NCBI GenBank assembly: GCA_902775605.1
Contig: CACYNE010000005.1
Location: forward strand, 1 to 64,000
Reading direction: 5' to 3'
DNA: 64,000 bases
Source: an uncultured Prevotellaceae bacterium
GTDB taxonomy: Bacteria > Bacteroidota > Bacteroidia > Bacteroidales > Bacteroidaceae
Part shown: one piece after another, positions 9,012 to 17,687 of the stretch
How the letters are laid out: each line of letters starts with the position of its first letter
Numbering within the stretch: the stretch's first letter is position 1
Notes under the pieces: generated by a model
Told to the model about the DNA's origin: nothing
The model's input: only the letters and a program-made list of their open reading frames with translations
Databases searched by the model: none
Translations under genes and position numbers: made by a program

Positions 9012-9496
9012 GCCTCAACCTCCTCTTTATTCTCGTCGGCACTCTGTTCTGCCACCTCATCTTCAGTTGTCTCTGCCTCACATCGACTTAAAGTGGGAAG
9101 GATGAATGGCATTGAAAGAAGCACAATAATTGCCAAATAACCATAAGCTGGTTCAAAGGCATAGAAATAATATAATAAAGTGTTAGCCACCAACAGCACA
9201 CCCAACAAGAGGATGCGAATAATCCCCCACTTCAGCATGGCCTGCTCTGGATAACTGATTAACTCACGATGAATATTGGTAAAGCGAAACAGACGGAGAG
9301 CCAAAGGTATTTGTCCCAATGTGAGCAGAATCATCACCATTTGAATCACATAGTTTCTTGTTGCAGAGGTACCCGAAAGCCAAGCCAAATCCATCTCCAA
9401 GAATTCGCCTGCCACATAGACTGCTCCTGCAAATGCAAGAAAGAGAACGTAAACCGCCAATAATATATTCTTTACCTTATTCATATATATAGTCAT
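9008..9496 (-). CDS. Four-helix membrane protein of unknown function
   Basis: A 162-residue protein, not recognised. Four hydrophobic stretches (about residues 10-32, 46-67, 87-112 and 116-133) suggest an integral inner-membrane protein; the last 28 residues are strongly acidic and should be cytoplasmic or periplasmic tail. The ATG at 9496 lies 3 nt after the recR stop; a second ATG at 9484 is equally possible. It is followed with a 4-nt overlap by a glycosyltransferase, so a link to surface glycan work is possible but only from position. Confidence 0.75.
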   Translation of the reverse strand: MTIYMNKVKNILLAVYVLFLAFAGAVYVAGEFLEMDLAWLSGTSATRNYVIQMVMILLTLGQIPLALRLFRFTNIHRELISYPEQAMLKWGIIRILLLGVLLVANTLLYYFYAFEPAYGYLAIIVLLSMPFILPTLSRCEAETTEDEVAEQSADENKEEVEA

Positions 9497-9499
9497 TTA

Positions 9500-10111
9500 T
9501 TATTGTTCAAAGGGAACTCGGTTTTGTATGGATCTACCCAAAGTTACCTCATCTGTATATTCAAGTTCGTTTCCTACCGCAATACCACGTGCTATGATAG
9601 TTACTTTGACATCAAAAGCAGACAGTTTACGGAAGATATAGAAGTTAGTCGTATCGCCTTCCATTGTGGAACTCAGGGCAAGGACAACTTCCTTGATGCC
9701 ACCTTGGGCAACACGCTGAACCAGCGAATCGATTTCCAAATCAGAAGGACCAATACCATCCATGGGAGAAATGAGACCACCCAGCACATGATAGAGTCCT
9801 GTGAACTGCTGCGTATTCTCGACTGCCATCACATCCTGAATATTTTCCACGACACAGATGGTAGAAGCATCACGACGGTCATCGGAACAGATAGGACAGA
9901 CCTCTTGGTCGCTGATGTTATGACAAACACGACAAAACTTCACCTCGTTTTTCAATCTGTCAAGCGACTCAGTAAAACGTGTCACCTCATCATGCTCCAT
10001 ACGCAACATATAGAGCACCAAACGCAAGGCTGTCTTGCGCCCGATACCAGGAAGTTTCGAGAACTCCTGTACGGCAGATTCAAGTAGACGTGAGGGATAT
10101 TGCTGTATCAT
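9500..10111 (-). CDS. recR: Recombination mediator protein RecR
   Basis: A 203-residue RecR. Visible in order: the helix-hairpin-helix [18 protein letters not shown], the Cys4 zinc finger [16 protein letters not shown] near residue 58, and the Toprim domain [16 protein letters not shown] with [19 protein letters not shown]. It helps load RecA at gaps together with RecO (and RecF). The start ATG overlaps the stop of the ABC-F gene (ATGA). Confidence 0.96.
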   Translation of the reverse strand: MIQQYPSRLLESAVQEFSKLPGIGRKTALRLVLYMLRMEHDEVTRFTESLDRLKNEVKFCRVCHNISDQEVCPICSDDRRDASTICVVENIQDVMAVENTQQFTGLYHVLGGLISPMDGIGPSDLEIDSLVQRVAQGGIKEVVLALSSTMEGDTTNFYIFRKLSAFDVKVTIIARGIAVGNELEYTDEVTLGRSIQNRVPFEQ

Positions 10112-11880
10112 ACCAATTCACTTAGTTCCAGCCAACGCATTGACTTTTCGTCAAGTTCATCATTCAATACTGGGAGACGTTTACTCATTTCTGTAATCTG
10201 CTCAACATTGATGGAACCAGAACTCAATGCGTCTTCGATGGTTTTCTTTTCTTCTTCCAAGGAAGCAATCTCCTGTTCCAATTGCTCAAACTCACGCTTT
10301 TCCTTGAAAGTCATCTTTCTTTTTTCCCTGACGGTCTTTTGAACCTTCGGTTCCTTACTGGTTTTAGCTTCACCTTCTTCCTTTGGTAAGAGGGCCTGCC
10401 ACTCACGATATTGCGTGTAGTTGCCAGGGAAATCCTGTATTTCACCCTGTCCCTGAAATACAAGCAAGTGATCAACCACCTTATCCATGAAATAGCGATC
10501 GTGACTCACTACTATCACACAACCGGCAAAATCCTGCAGGTACTCCTCCAGAATTTGAAGTGTCACAATATCGAGGTCGTTTGTAGGCTCGTCGAGTACC
10601 AGGAAATTGGGGTTCTTCATCAATACTGTGCAGAGATAGAGTTTACGCTTCTCTCCACCAGACAACTTATAAACGTAATTATGCTGCTGTTCAGGCGTAA
10701 ACAAGAAATGCTGCAGGAACTGACTTGCAGACAAATGCTTGCCACCACCCATATCAATATACTCAGCAATATCACGCACCACATCAATAACCTTTGTCTG
10801 CTCATCAAACTTCAAACCCTCTTGAGAGAAATAGCCAAAACGCACGGTATCACCAATGACTATCTTACCAGCATCTGGTTGTGATTCTCCCAAAAGCATC
10901 TTGAGGAAAGTGGATTTTCCCGTACCATTATTACCCACGATACCCATCTTCTCAAATCGAGAGAAGTTATAATAGAAGTCCTTCATGATCACACAATCAT
11001 CGAAGGCTTTTGATATATACTGGCACTCAAAGATTTTGGAGCCGATATAGACATTAGATGCTTTAAGACGGACGGTTCTCTCCTCTATCCTACTCTTTGC
11101 AATACGCTCAAGATCATAAAAAGCATCCTCACGATATTTAGCTTTATGTCCGCGAGCTTGTGGCATTCTGCGCATCCATTCCAACTCTGTTCGATACAGG
11201 TTATTGGCACGAGCTATCTCTGCTCTACGATTATCTATGCGCTCCTGACGTTTCTCCAAATAATATGAGTAGTTTCCACGATAGGTATAGATGGTGCGAT
11301 CATCTATCTCAAGGATTACCGAGCAAACTCGATCCAGAAAATATCGGTCGTGAGTGACCATTAACAATGTCTTATTGCCTCGATTCAAGAAGCCCTCCAA
11401 CCACTCAATCATCTCCAGATCCAGATGGTTGGTTGGCTCATCAAGAATCAACAAGTCGGGTTCAGTAATCAGGACATTAGCCAAAGCGACACGTTTCTGC
11501 TGACCACCGCTGAGCTGGCCCATCGGTTGCTGCAAGTCACGTATCTTCAACTGCGTCAGGATTTGCTTGGCCTTCAGAATCTTCTCCTCATTGCCTTGAT
11601 GATTAAAGCAAGCATCAAGAACAGAATCATCTGGTGAGAACTTTGGAGTCTGTTCAAGGAATCCTACTTTCAGGTCACGACGGAAAATGATTTCTCCGCT
11701 GTCATAACCCTCTTTGCCTGCCAACACAGACAGCAGTGTGGATTTACCTGTACCATTCTTGGCAATAAGTCCTACACGCTGACGTTCGGCTATAGAGAAA
11801 GAGATATCCTCGAACAGCACCATTGAGCCAAACGACTTCGTGAGGTTCTGTACATCTAAATATGGTATCTCTTTTGCCAT
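10108..11880 (-). CDS. ABC-F family ATP-binding protein (Uup-like)
   Basis: A 590-residue soluble protein with two ABC ATPase domains and no membrane segment. Domain 1 has the Walker A KNGTGKST at residues 41-48, signature [12 protein letters not shown] and [14 protein letters not shown]; a linker rich in Arg/Glu follows; domain 2 has [20 protein letters not shown] and [13 protein letters not shown]. The last 80 residues are a charged coiled coil, as in Uup. ABC-F proteins act on ribosomes or on branched DNA rather than in transport; the coiled-coil tail favours the Uup group. The start is 2 nt after the engB stop. Confidence 0.9.
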   Translation of the reverse strand: MAKEIPYLDVQNLTKSFGSMVLFEDISFSIAERQRVGLIAKNGTGKSTLLSVLAGKEGYDSGEIIFRRDLKVGFLEQTPKFSPDDSVLDACFNHQGNEEKILKAKQILTQLKIRDLQQPMGQLSGGQQKRVALANVLITEPDLLILDEPTNHLDLEMIEWLEGFLNRGNKTLLMVTHDRYFLDRVCSVILEIDDRTIYTYRGNYSYYLEKRQERIDNRRAEIARANNLYRTELEWMRRMPQARGHKAKYREDAFYDLERIAKSRIEERTVRLKASNVYIGSKIFECQYISKAFDDCVIMKDFYYNFSRFEKMGIVGNNGTGKSTFLKMLLGESQPDAGKIVIGDTVRFGYFSQEGLKFDEQTKVIDVVRDIAEYIDMGGGKHLSASQFLQHFLFTPEQQHNYVYKLSGGEKRKLYLCTVLMKNPNFLVLDEPTNDLDIVTLQILEEYLQDFAGCVIVVSHDRYFMDKVVDHLLVFQGQGEIQDFPGNYTQYREWQALLPKEEGEAKTSKEPKVQKTVREKRKMTFKEKREFEQLEQEIASLEEEKKTIEDALSSGSINVEQITEMSKRLPVLNDELDEKSMRWLELSELV

Positions 11881-11882
11881 TC

Positions 11883-12482
11883 TTATTTCAACGATTTATT
11901 GATTTCTTCGATATACCCCAACACCTCGTCACGTCCACGTGCTTTCTCGGATGAAGTAATAAAGTATGGTGGCATCTCTTCCCATGTTTCCAACATTTTT
12001 TTAATGTAGGCATTCACATTTGCTTTCACCTTAGACTCAGACAACTTATCTGCCTTTGTAAAGACGATAGCAAAAGGAATAGAGGATACACCTAACCAAT
12101 TAATAAACTCCAAATCAATGTTTTGAGCCTCATGGCGAATATCAACCAGCACAAAGACATTAACCAATTGCTCACGACCGAGAATGTAGCCGCGAATCAT
12201 CTGGTCGAGCTTAGCTATCTCACTCTTTGAACGCTTTGCAAAGCCATAACCAGGCAAGTCCACCAGATACCACTCACGATTCATCAGGAAATGGTTAATG
12301 AGCAGAGTCTTACCGGGCGTAGAAGATGTCTTTGCCAACTTCTTGTTACGCGACAGCATATTGATGAGACTCGACTTGCCCACATTGGACCTTCCAATGA
12401 AAGCATACTCAGGTTTTGTATCCTTAGGACACATCCCTACATTGGGCGATGATAATGTAAATTCTGCGGTTTTGATATCCAT
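11883..12482 (-). CDS. engB: Ribosome biogenesis GTP-binding protein EngB/YsxC
   Basis: A 199-residue TRAFAC GTPase needed for large-subunit assembly. Motifs: G1 [10 protein letters not shown] near residue 29, the TPGKT switch I region, G3 DLPGYGFA, G4 TKAD and G5 TSS. I start at the ATG 12480-12482, which gives the family N-terminus MDIKTAEF; an in-frame TTG lies 9 nt upstream. First gene of a six-gene minus-strand operon (engB, ABC-F, recR, membrane protein, GT2, GNAT) with spacings from -4 to +4 nt. A terminator of the preceding operon lies just upstream. Confidence 0.94.
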   Translation of the reverse strand: MDIKTAEFTLSSPNVGMCPKDTKPEYAFIGRSNVGKSSLINMLSRNKKLAKTSSTPGKTLLINHFLMNREWYLVDLPGYGFAKRSKSEIAKLDQMIRGYILGREQLVNVFVLVDIRHEAQNIDLEFINWLGVSSIPFAIVFTKADKLSESKVKANVNAYIKKMLETWEEMPPYFITSSEKARGRDEVLGYIEEINKSLK

Positions 12483-12502
12483 TTGCTTCAAAGAGACAAT
12501 AA

Positions 12503-12534
12503 AGGGGCGACTCGCTTCTTAGTTCGACGCCCCT
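12503..12534 (-). terminator. Rho-independent terminator of the bamD operon
   Basis: On the minus strand AGGGGCG (12534-12528) pairs with CGCCCCT (12509-12503), extended by TCG/CGA inside, and is followed by TTATTGTC. It lies between the DUF4293 stop and the engB start. Confidence 0.7.
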
Positions 12535-12548
12535 ATGAGATTTGATAA

Positions 12549-12893
12549 TTATCTTATTCTGTCAAGCGATCGTACAAGTTTTTCATCTTTTAAGATTCGC
12601 TTCCTTGCCAAGAACGCCAGCAGAACTGCAACCAAAGGTAATGCGTTGGTCCAGTCCAAGATAGGCTGTTTTACTGCCAACGCAATATAATATGCAATAC
12701 CAACCAGCATCAGCACAACGCACAAATTTGCTTGGAGAGGTCTGTTCTTAAAAAGAAAGATACTCGTAATGGCCACTAAGGACATGCATACCATCAGTCC
12801 ACTGAAAAGCCAGCCACCCTCACCAACAATAGCACCTACTGCCAGCAATACCGCAGCCAGTAGCATATATACAGTTTGAATACGTTGTATCAT
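12549..12893 (-). CDS. DUF4293 membrane protein
   Basis: A 114-residue integral membrane protein that begins MIQRIQTVYMLLAAVL, the signature start of the Bacteroidota family DUF4293. Four hydrophobic helices (about 8-24, 28-48, 53-75, 82-98) and a basic C-terminal end. Function unknown. It is the last gene of bamD-omega-DUF4293 and overlaps the upstream stop by 4 nt, an arrangement I recall as common in this phylum. A terminator follows at 12503-12534. Confidence 0.85.
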   Translation of the reverse strand: MIQRIQTVYMLLAAVLLAVGAIVGEGGWLFSGLMVCMSLVAITSIFLFKNRPLQANLCVVLMLVGIAYYIALAVKQPILDWTNALPLVAVLLAFLARKRILKDEKLVRSLDRIR

Positions 12894-13228
12894 GCCTCTG
12901 CGTTCTGAGACTCCTTAGATGGGTCACGCCAATATACCTTGCCTTCTACGAATTCCTGAGTGGCCAGCAATGATGGTTTGGGGAGTTTTTCATAGTAGCG
13001 AGAGATTTCAATCTGCTCACGGTTCTCAAACACCTCTTCCAATGAATCATTGTATGAAGCGAATTCAGCCAGTTTCTTTGACAGGTCTTCCTTGATCTGC
13101 ACAGAAATCTGATTGGCACGCTTTGCGATGATAGATACGCTCTCGTAGATATTTCCAGTCTCATCGCAGAGATCCATAATGTTACGGGTTACGGTATTTA
13201 CCGGTGCTTTTGATTTCTTGTAATCCAT
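12890..13228 (-). CDS. rpoZ: RNA polymerase omega-like subunit (Bacteroidota type)
   Basis: A 112-residue protein with the N-terminus MDYKKSKAPVNTVTRNIMDL, the pattern of the RNA polymerase Rpb6/omega family of Bacteroidota. The GNIYESVSIIAKRANQI segment matches the conserved omega helix that clamps the beta-prime C-terminus. It should assist assembly and stability of RNA polymerase. The acidic tail after residue 95 is variable. It lies 38 nt after bamD on the same strand. Confidence 0.85.
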   Translation of the reverse strand: MDYKKSKAPVNTVTRNIMDLCDETGNIYESVSIIAKRANQISVQIKEDLSKKLAEFASYNDSLEEVFENREQIEISRYYEKLPKPSLLATQEFVEGKVYWRDPSKESQNAEA

Positions 13229-13266
13229 GTTTTTATAAATTATTCAAATATGTTATTTATCAAAAT

Positions 13267-14094
13267 TTAATCTTTAACAATTTTCTTGCATTTAGTGATA
13301 TACTTCTCAGCCGTTGACCGATCCTTAGACTCAGGATACTCGTTGATGAAGCCATAGCACTCATCTTCTGCATCACGATAACGCTCCATTCTCTTGTCCT
13401 CAGTAGAGTTCTCTGCCAATTCGAACTTACTCTTCATAATCAATGATGCAAAGTTCTCACGCCATTTAGTATAGGGAAAATTCTTCAAGGCATTCTGAGC
13501 AACAATGATGCAAGACGAATAGTTGCTCTCCGTACTGGAAGACACATTTCCAAAATATCCACCAAGATTGAAGTAAAGCTGAGCAGAAAGCAATTCCTTC
13601 ATCACCAACTTATCCTGCAAATCGAAAAGACGATTTTGTGCACTCTCATACAGAGGAGAATTGGGGAAGAAATCCAGGAACTGCTGATAAGCATTAATAG
13701 CGCCAATCGTAGGCGTCTGATCCAATCGTGGTTCCGGAGCACTCTGATAGAGAGACTGACCAACATAGTACATAGCACGCTCGGCATAGACACCACGGGG
13801 ATATGACTGGAAATACTTTTTAAATGTTGCAGCAGCCGATTCGTAATCAGCATTCATAAACTGCGACATAGCAAGCATATAGAGCGATTCCTCGGCCTCT
13901 TCAGTTCCTTTTTTTGTCGTAATGAGATCCTGCAACAATATTTCTGCCCGACTGAACTGCCCCTGAGCGAAACATTGCTTGGCATATTCATATCGATAGT
14001 CTAAATCAGAACTCTTGAAAACCCTATTAAATTCGTTTGCACAACCCGTCAAAACGAGTGTCAGCGAAAGTATGATAATGAGTTTAATTTTCAT
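13267..14094 (-). CDS. bamD: Outer membrane assembly lipoprotein BamD
   Basis: A 275-residue lipoprotein with lipobox LTGC (Cys18), then TPR-like helices: DYRYEYAKQCFAQGQFSRAE, EESLYMLAMSQFMNADYESA and a segment with SYPRGVYAERAMYYVGQSLY. This is the BamD/YfiO pattern; in the periplasm it works with BamA to fold beta-barrel proteins into the outer membrane. It leads a three-gene operon with the omega-like subunit and DUF4293. A promoter box lies at 14112-14119. Confidence 0.92.
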   Translation of the reverse strand: MKIKLIIILSLTLVLTGCANEFNRVFKSSDLDYRYEYAKQCFAQGQFSRAEILLQDLITTKKGTEEAEESLYMLAMSQFMNADYESAAATFKKYFQSYPRGVYAERAMYYVGQSLYQSAPEPRLDQTPTIGAINAYQQFLDFFPNSPLYESAQNRLFDLQDKLVMKELLSAQLYFNLGGYFGNVSSSTESNYSSCIIVAQNALKNFPYTKWRENFASLIMKSKFELAENSTEDKRMERYRDAEDECYGFINEYPESKDRSTAEKYITKCKKIVKD

Positions 14095-14111
14095 TTTTCT
14101 TATATTTGGAC

Positions 14112-14119
14112 TGCAAAAT
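14112..14119 (-). promoter_or_regulatory. Promoter -7 box of bamD
   Basis: TAATTTTG on the minus strand, 17 nt before the bamD ATG. The flanking 18 bases (14111-14128) are the same as those at the rpsP promoter (163-180). Confidence 0.6.
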
Positions 14120-14166
14120 TACTCATTTTTGTTCAAATCACAAAGCGTTTACATATTTTTTAACCG

Positions 14167-14193
14167 CAGATTATACAGATTTCACAGATTATT
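14167..14193. repeat. Tandem repeat, 9-bp unit x3
   Basis: Three consecutive 9-base units CAGATTATA, CAGATTTCA and CAGATTATT, sharing CAGATT, in the uvrB upstream region directly before its promoter box. Confidence 0.7.
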
Positions 14194-14195
14194 AG

Positions 14196-14203
14196 TAACT
14201 TTG
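14196..14203 (+). promoter_or_regulatory. Promoter -7 box of uvrB
   Basis: TAACTTTG, 11 nt before the uvrB ATG. The space allows an RNA leader of only a few bases. The region where a -33 element would lie is filled by the 9-bp repeat. No LexA-type box is recognised. Confidence 0.6.
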
Positions 14204-14214
14204 CCCGCAAAATT

Positions 14215-16242
14215 ATGGAATTTAAACTCACTTCTAAATACAAACCAACTGGCGACCAGCCAGAAGCCATTCGCGAATTGACGGATGGAATCAATCGTGG
14301 TGACAGAGCACAAGTGCTGCTGGGTGTTACTGGTTCCGGAAAGACATTTACAATGGCAAATGTCATTGCCAATGTTAACAAGCCCACCCTTATCCTGAGT
14401 CACAACAAGACCCTCGCTGCTCAGTTGTACGATGAGATGAGAGGTTTCTTCCCCGACAATGCCGTAGAGTATTATGTAAGTTATTACGATTATTACCAAC
14501 CAGAAGCATACCTTCCTTCAAGCGACACCTACATCGAAAAAGACTTAGCTATCAATGAAGAAATTGACAGACTTCGTCTTTCAGCGGTAAGCAGTTTGTT
14601 ATCAGGAAGAAAAGATGTTATTGTTGTATCATCAGTTTCGTGCATTTATGGCATGGGAAGTCCAAATGCTCTTTCTGAAAACGTGATTGAGATTCGCCAG
14701 GGTCAGAATATCGATAGGAATGTTTTGTTAAGGAAGTTGGTACAGTCTCTCTATGTCAGAAACGACCTTGCACTTGAACGCGGTAATTTCCGTGTAAAAG
14801 GCGATACCATAGATATCTACATGGCCTATAATAACATTATTCTCAGAGTTACATTCTGGGATGACGAAATTGACGCCATTGAAGAACTTGACCCCATAAC
14901 GATGCTCCGACAGGGCAGATATGCGGAATATAAGATATACCCTGCCAACCTCTTCATGACGACTCAAGAACAAACAAATAGGGCTATTCACGATATTCAA
15001 GACGACCTTGTTAAGCAAGTGACCTTCTTTGAGGAATTGGGCGATGAGATTAAAGCGCAACGCATCAAAGAACGCGTGGAGTATGATATGGAAATGATTA
15101 AGGAGTTAGGGCATTGCTCAGGCATTGAGAACTATTCACGTTATTTTGACGGCCGTCAACCTGGAGAACGCCCATATTGTCTTTTGGATTTCTTTCCAGA
15201 TGACTTTCTCCTTTTCATTGATGAGAGTCATGTTTCCGTACCTCAGATAGGTGCCATGTATGGCGGTGACCGTGCCCGCAAAACCAACCTCGTAGAATAT
15301 GGTTTTCGTTTGCCAGCAGCTTTTGATAATCGCCCGCTGACATTTGAGGAATTTCAAAAGGAAGTCAATCAGGTTATCTATGTTTCTGCCACTCCTGCCG
15401 ACTTTGAGTTAGAAGAATCCGAAGGTATTGTTGTTGAACAAGTCATCAGACCCACAGGTTTGCTTGACCCTGAGATAGAAGTGCGTCCCAGTGAGCATCA
15501 GATTGACGATCTGCTTGATGAGATACGCCTGCGTATTGACCGCCACGAGCGTGTTCTTGTTACTACGCTGACAAAAAGAATGGCCGAGGAACTGTCTGAG
15601 TTCCTATTAAACCATGGTGTTCAGACAGCCTATATCCACAGCGACGTAGCCACATTGGACCGCATTCAGATATTAGACAAGCTCCGTAAAGGCGAATACG
15701 ACGTACTGGTAGGCGTCAACCTGCTTCGTGAGGGTCTTGACCTTCCAGAAGTATCGTTGGTGGCCATTTTAGATGCTGACAAGGAAGGGTTCCTGCGTTC
15801 ACGCCGTTCGTTGGTTCAGACGGCAGGACGAGCAGCACGAAACGTGAACGGACGTGTCATCATGTATGCCGACACCATTACCCGCTCGATGCAGGAGACT
15901 ATTGATGAGACCAACCGCCGTCGTATCAAGCAGTTGCACTATAATGAGGAGCATCATATCACGCCCAAACAGATTGTCAAGACCCTGAGCAGTTCTTTGA
16001 GTCGCGATGACCGTCCAGACATTAAGGAATTGAAATCAGCAACCATCGGAGGTCATCAAGAGGCAGGCAGCAAGATTGCTGCAGATCCAATCGTAGAGCA
16101 GATGACCCGTCCACAACTGGAAAAACTCATTGCAGAGACTACACGACGAATGAAAGAAGCTGCCAAGCAGATAGATTTCATGCAAGCAGCCCAATATCGA
16201 GACGAGATTATCAGGATGCAAAAGGAGTTGGAACTCAAGTAG
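14215..16242 (+). CDS. uvrB: Excinuclease ABC subunit B
   Basis: A 675-residue UvrB, the helicase-like damage verification subunit of nucleotide excision repair. Visible: GVTGSGKTFTMANV (Walker A, near residue 40), the beta-hairpin region with YYVSYYDYYQPEAYLP, DESHVSVPQIGAMYGGD, YVSATPADFE, the C-terminal helicase motifs VGVNLLREGLDLPEVSLV and QTAGRAARN, and a C-terminal UVR motif (about 635-670) that binds UvrC. Full length. The 3' end of the gene forms one arm of its own terminator. Confidence 0.97.
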   Translation: MEFKLTSKYKPTGDQPEAIRELTDGINRGDRAQVLLGVTGSGKTFTMANVIANVNKPTLILSHNKTLAAQLYDEMRGFFPDNAVEYYVSYYDYYQPEAYLPSSDTYIEKDLAINEEIDRLRLSAVSSLLSGRKDVIVVSSVSCIYGMGSPNALSENVIEIRQGQNIDRNVLLRKLVQSLYVRNDLALERGNFRVKGDTIDIYMAYNNIILRVTFWDDEIDAIEELDPITMLRQGRYAEYKIYPANLFMTTQEQTNRAIHDIQDDLVKQVTFFEELGDEIKAQRIKERVEYDMEMIKELGHCSGIENYSRYFDGRQPGERPYCLLDFFPDDFLLFIDESHVSVPQIGAMYGGDRARKTNLVEYGFRLPAAFDNRPLTFEEFQKEVNQVIYVSATPADFELEESEGIVVEQVIRPTGLLDPEIEVRPSEHQIDDLLDEIRLRIDRHERVLVTTLTKRMAEELSEFLLNHGVQTAYIHSDVATLDRIQILDKLRKGEYDVLVGVNLLREGLDLPEVSLVAILDADKEGFLRSRRSLVQTAGRAARNVNGRVIMYADTITRSMQETIDETNRRRIKQLHYNEEHHITPKQIVKTLSSSLSRDDRPDIKELKSATIGGHQEAGSKIAADPIVEQMTRPQLEKLIAETTRRMKEAAKQIDFMQAAQYRDEIIRMQKELELK

Positions 16243-16258
16243 TCCCAACCCCTTTTTT
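16222..16258 (+). terminator. uvrB terminator overlapping the coding end
   Basis: Arms 16222-16235 and 16241-16254 pair at 12 of 14 positions around the 5-base loop CAAGT, followed by a run of T (16253-16258). The stop codon TAG (16240-16242) spans the loop edge and the 3' arm. Confidence 0.75.
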
Positions 16259-16277
16259 ATAAATATCAAATTATTTT

Positions 16278-16847
16278 TTATTTTCTGATCACCTGAACCT
16301 CACCAGTAGGTCCAAGTTTGATGATACTTGAAGGCTTGTGAGGCTTATGTTCTTGTCGGCGTGTCCAGCAAACATAATCCACCTGCTCTAAGATGCGCTG
16401 ATCAATATCACCATAGTTTTGTGCAGTGGGTTCACCACTGATGTTGGCCGAAGTTGATACAATCGCCTTTTGGAAGCGGTAGCAGAGTTCCTTAGAGAAA
16501 GTCTCCTGCGTAATACGGATACCGATAGACCCATCTTCCGCAATCATATTGGGCGCTAGGTTGACTGCACCATCCAAAATCAACGTAGTAGGTTTGTCCA
16601 TGCAATCAATCAACTGCCATGCCACATCTGGTACATTACGAACATAACGCTGCAAACGAGCATCACTATCTACCAGGCAAATCAATGCTTTTGAGTCATC
16701 GCGCTGCTTAATTTCATACACACGCTTCACGGCCTCTGCATTCGTAGCATCGCAGCCAATGCCCCACACCGTATCAGTAGGATAGAGAATAACCCCTCCC
16801 TTACGCATCACTTCGATAGCATTTTTAATATCTTGTTCCTGTGTCAT
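16278..16847 (-). CDS. L-threonylcarbamoyladenylate synthase (Sua5/YciO/YrdC family)
   Basis: A 189-residue YrdC-domain protein that makes threonylcarbamoyl-AMP from threonine, bicarbonate and ATP, the first step toward t6A at position 37 of ANN-reading tRNAs. The motif GGVILYPTDTVWGIGCDATN and the KRVYEIKQRD segment with Lys/Arg of the nucleotide site are present, as is VSTSANISGEPTA. Single-domain YrdC/TsaC size, without the Sua5 extension. It is the last of four minus-strand genes and converges on uvrB. Confidence 0.93.
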   Translation of the reverse strand: MTQEQDIKNAIEVMRKGGVILYPTDTVWGIGCDATNAEAVKRVYEIKQRDDSKALICLVDSDARLQRYVRNVPDVAWQLIDCMDKPTTLILDGAVNLAPNMIAEDGSIGIRITQETFSKELCYRFQKAIVSTSANISGEPTAQNYGDIDQRILEQVDYVCWTRRQEHKPHKPSSIIKLGPTGEVQVIRK

Positions 16848-16859
16848 TTATTGATGTTT

Positions 16860-17687
16860 TTAATCATTTAATCTAATAATTCTAATTCCTGTATGCGAGG
16901 AATGCTTTGACAGATATTTTCCCAGTGTCATCGGTTCCTCAATCACACGCTTATGAATTTGAGAAGCATTCAGTAGATGAAGCCCATCTTTACGCCACAC
17001 GGCAAATCCTAAATGAGCAATATCAAGTCCAGGCTTCGAGCAAGTGATTGCAATGATGTCACCATTGCGCACAATCTTTTTCATAACCTTTGTATTCTTA
17101 ACCATATACTTCGGAATAAAGTGATAACGACGTCCTGACAGTTTTTTCTCCTGAAGGGCTATCTCTTCTATATACTCCGGATGAGCCTTTAAAGACAAAT
17201 AGGACTGCGGATGCTGACTCATATAGTTCACCTTTACAGTCTGAACAGCCGTAAAGGGAGCCGTTGACTGCTGTATCTCATGAACAAATCCCATATCGGT
17301 CTTATCCTCAATCCAATCCGTAAAATAATGAAGACGCGATGGATAGCCTTTTATAACACCCTGGCGATAACGTAACTGTCTCAAATACTTCTTGAAAGCT
17401 GTATAGTTACGATCATTATTCTTAGCACACAACGTCAGCGCCACCACATTCTCCACCAGCGTCGTACAATCCAGTTCACGTGTGTTGACAACCAGCCGTT
17501 CCTGCCCGGCAGCATTCACCTCCAAGGTGTGGGCCACATAAGGCACACCAAGGAACTGACGAGCAAAGTATAACACATCGGCAGATGCGTTTCGTAGTAT
17601 ATTCACCACAAAGACACTGTCTACATTCTGAGCCTGCGAAACAAAAGCCGAGAGCGAGACAAAGAATAATACAACGAGTCGTTTCAT
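16860..17687 (-). CDS. DUF1460 secreted amidase-like protein (NlpC/P60-related)
   Basis: A 275-residue protein with a signal peptide ending FVSQAQN. FLGVPYVAHTLE and ELDCTTLVENVVAL place the probable catalytic Cys near residue 75, and DIAHLGFAVWR supplies a His near residue 225. This is the DUF1460 pattern of papain-like peptidoglycan hydrolases related to NlpC/P60. It probably cuts murein peptides in the periplasm. Its start overlaps the stop of the DUF4421 gene by 4 nt. Confidence 0.85.
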   Translation of the reverse strand: MKRLVVLFFVSLSAFVSQAQNVDSVFVVNILRNASADVLYFARQFLGVPYVAHTLEVNAAGQERLVVNTRELDCTTLVENVVALTLCAKNNDRNYTAFKKYLRQLRYRQGVIKGYPSRLHYFTDWIEDKTDMGFVHEIQQSTAPFTAVQTVKVNYMSQHPQSYLSLKAHPEYIEEIALQEKKLSGRRYHFIPKYMVKNTKVMKKIVRNGDIIAITCSKPGLDIAHLGFAVWRKDGLHLLNASQIHKRVIEEPMTLGKYLSKHSSHTGIRIIRLND

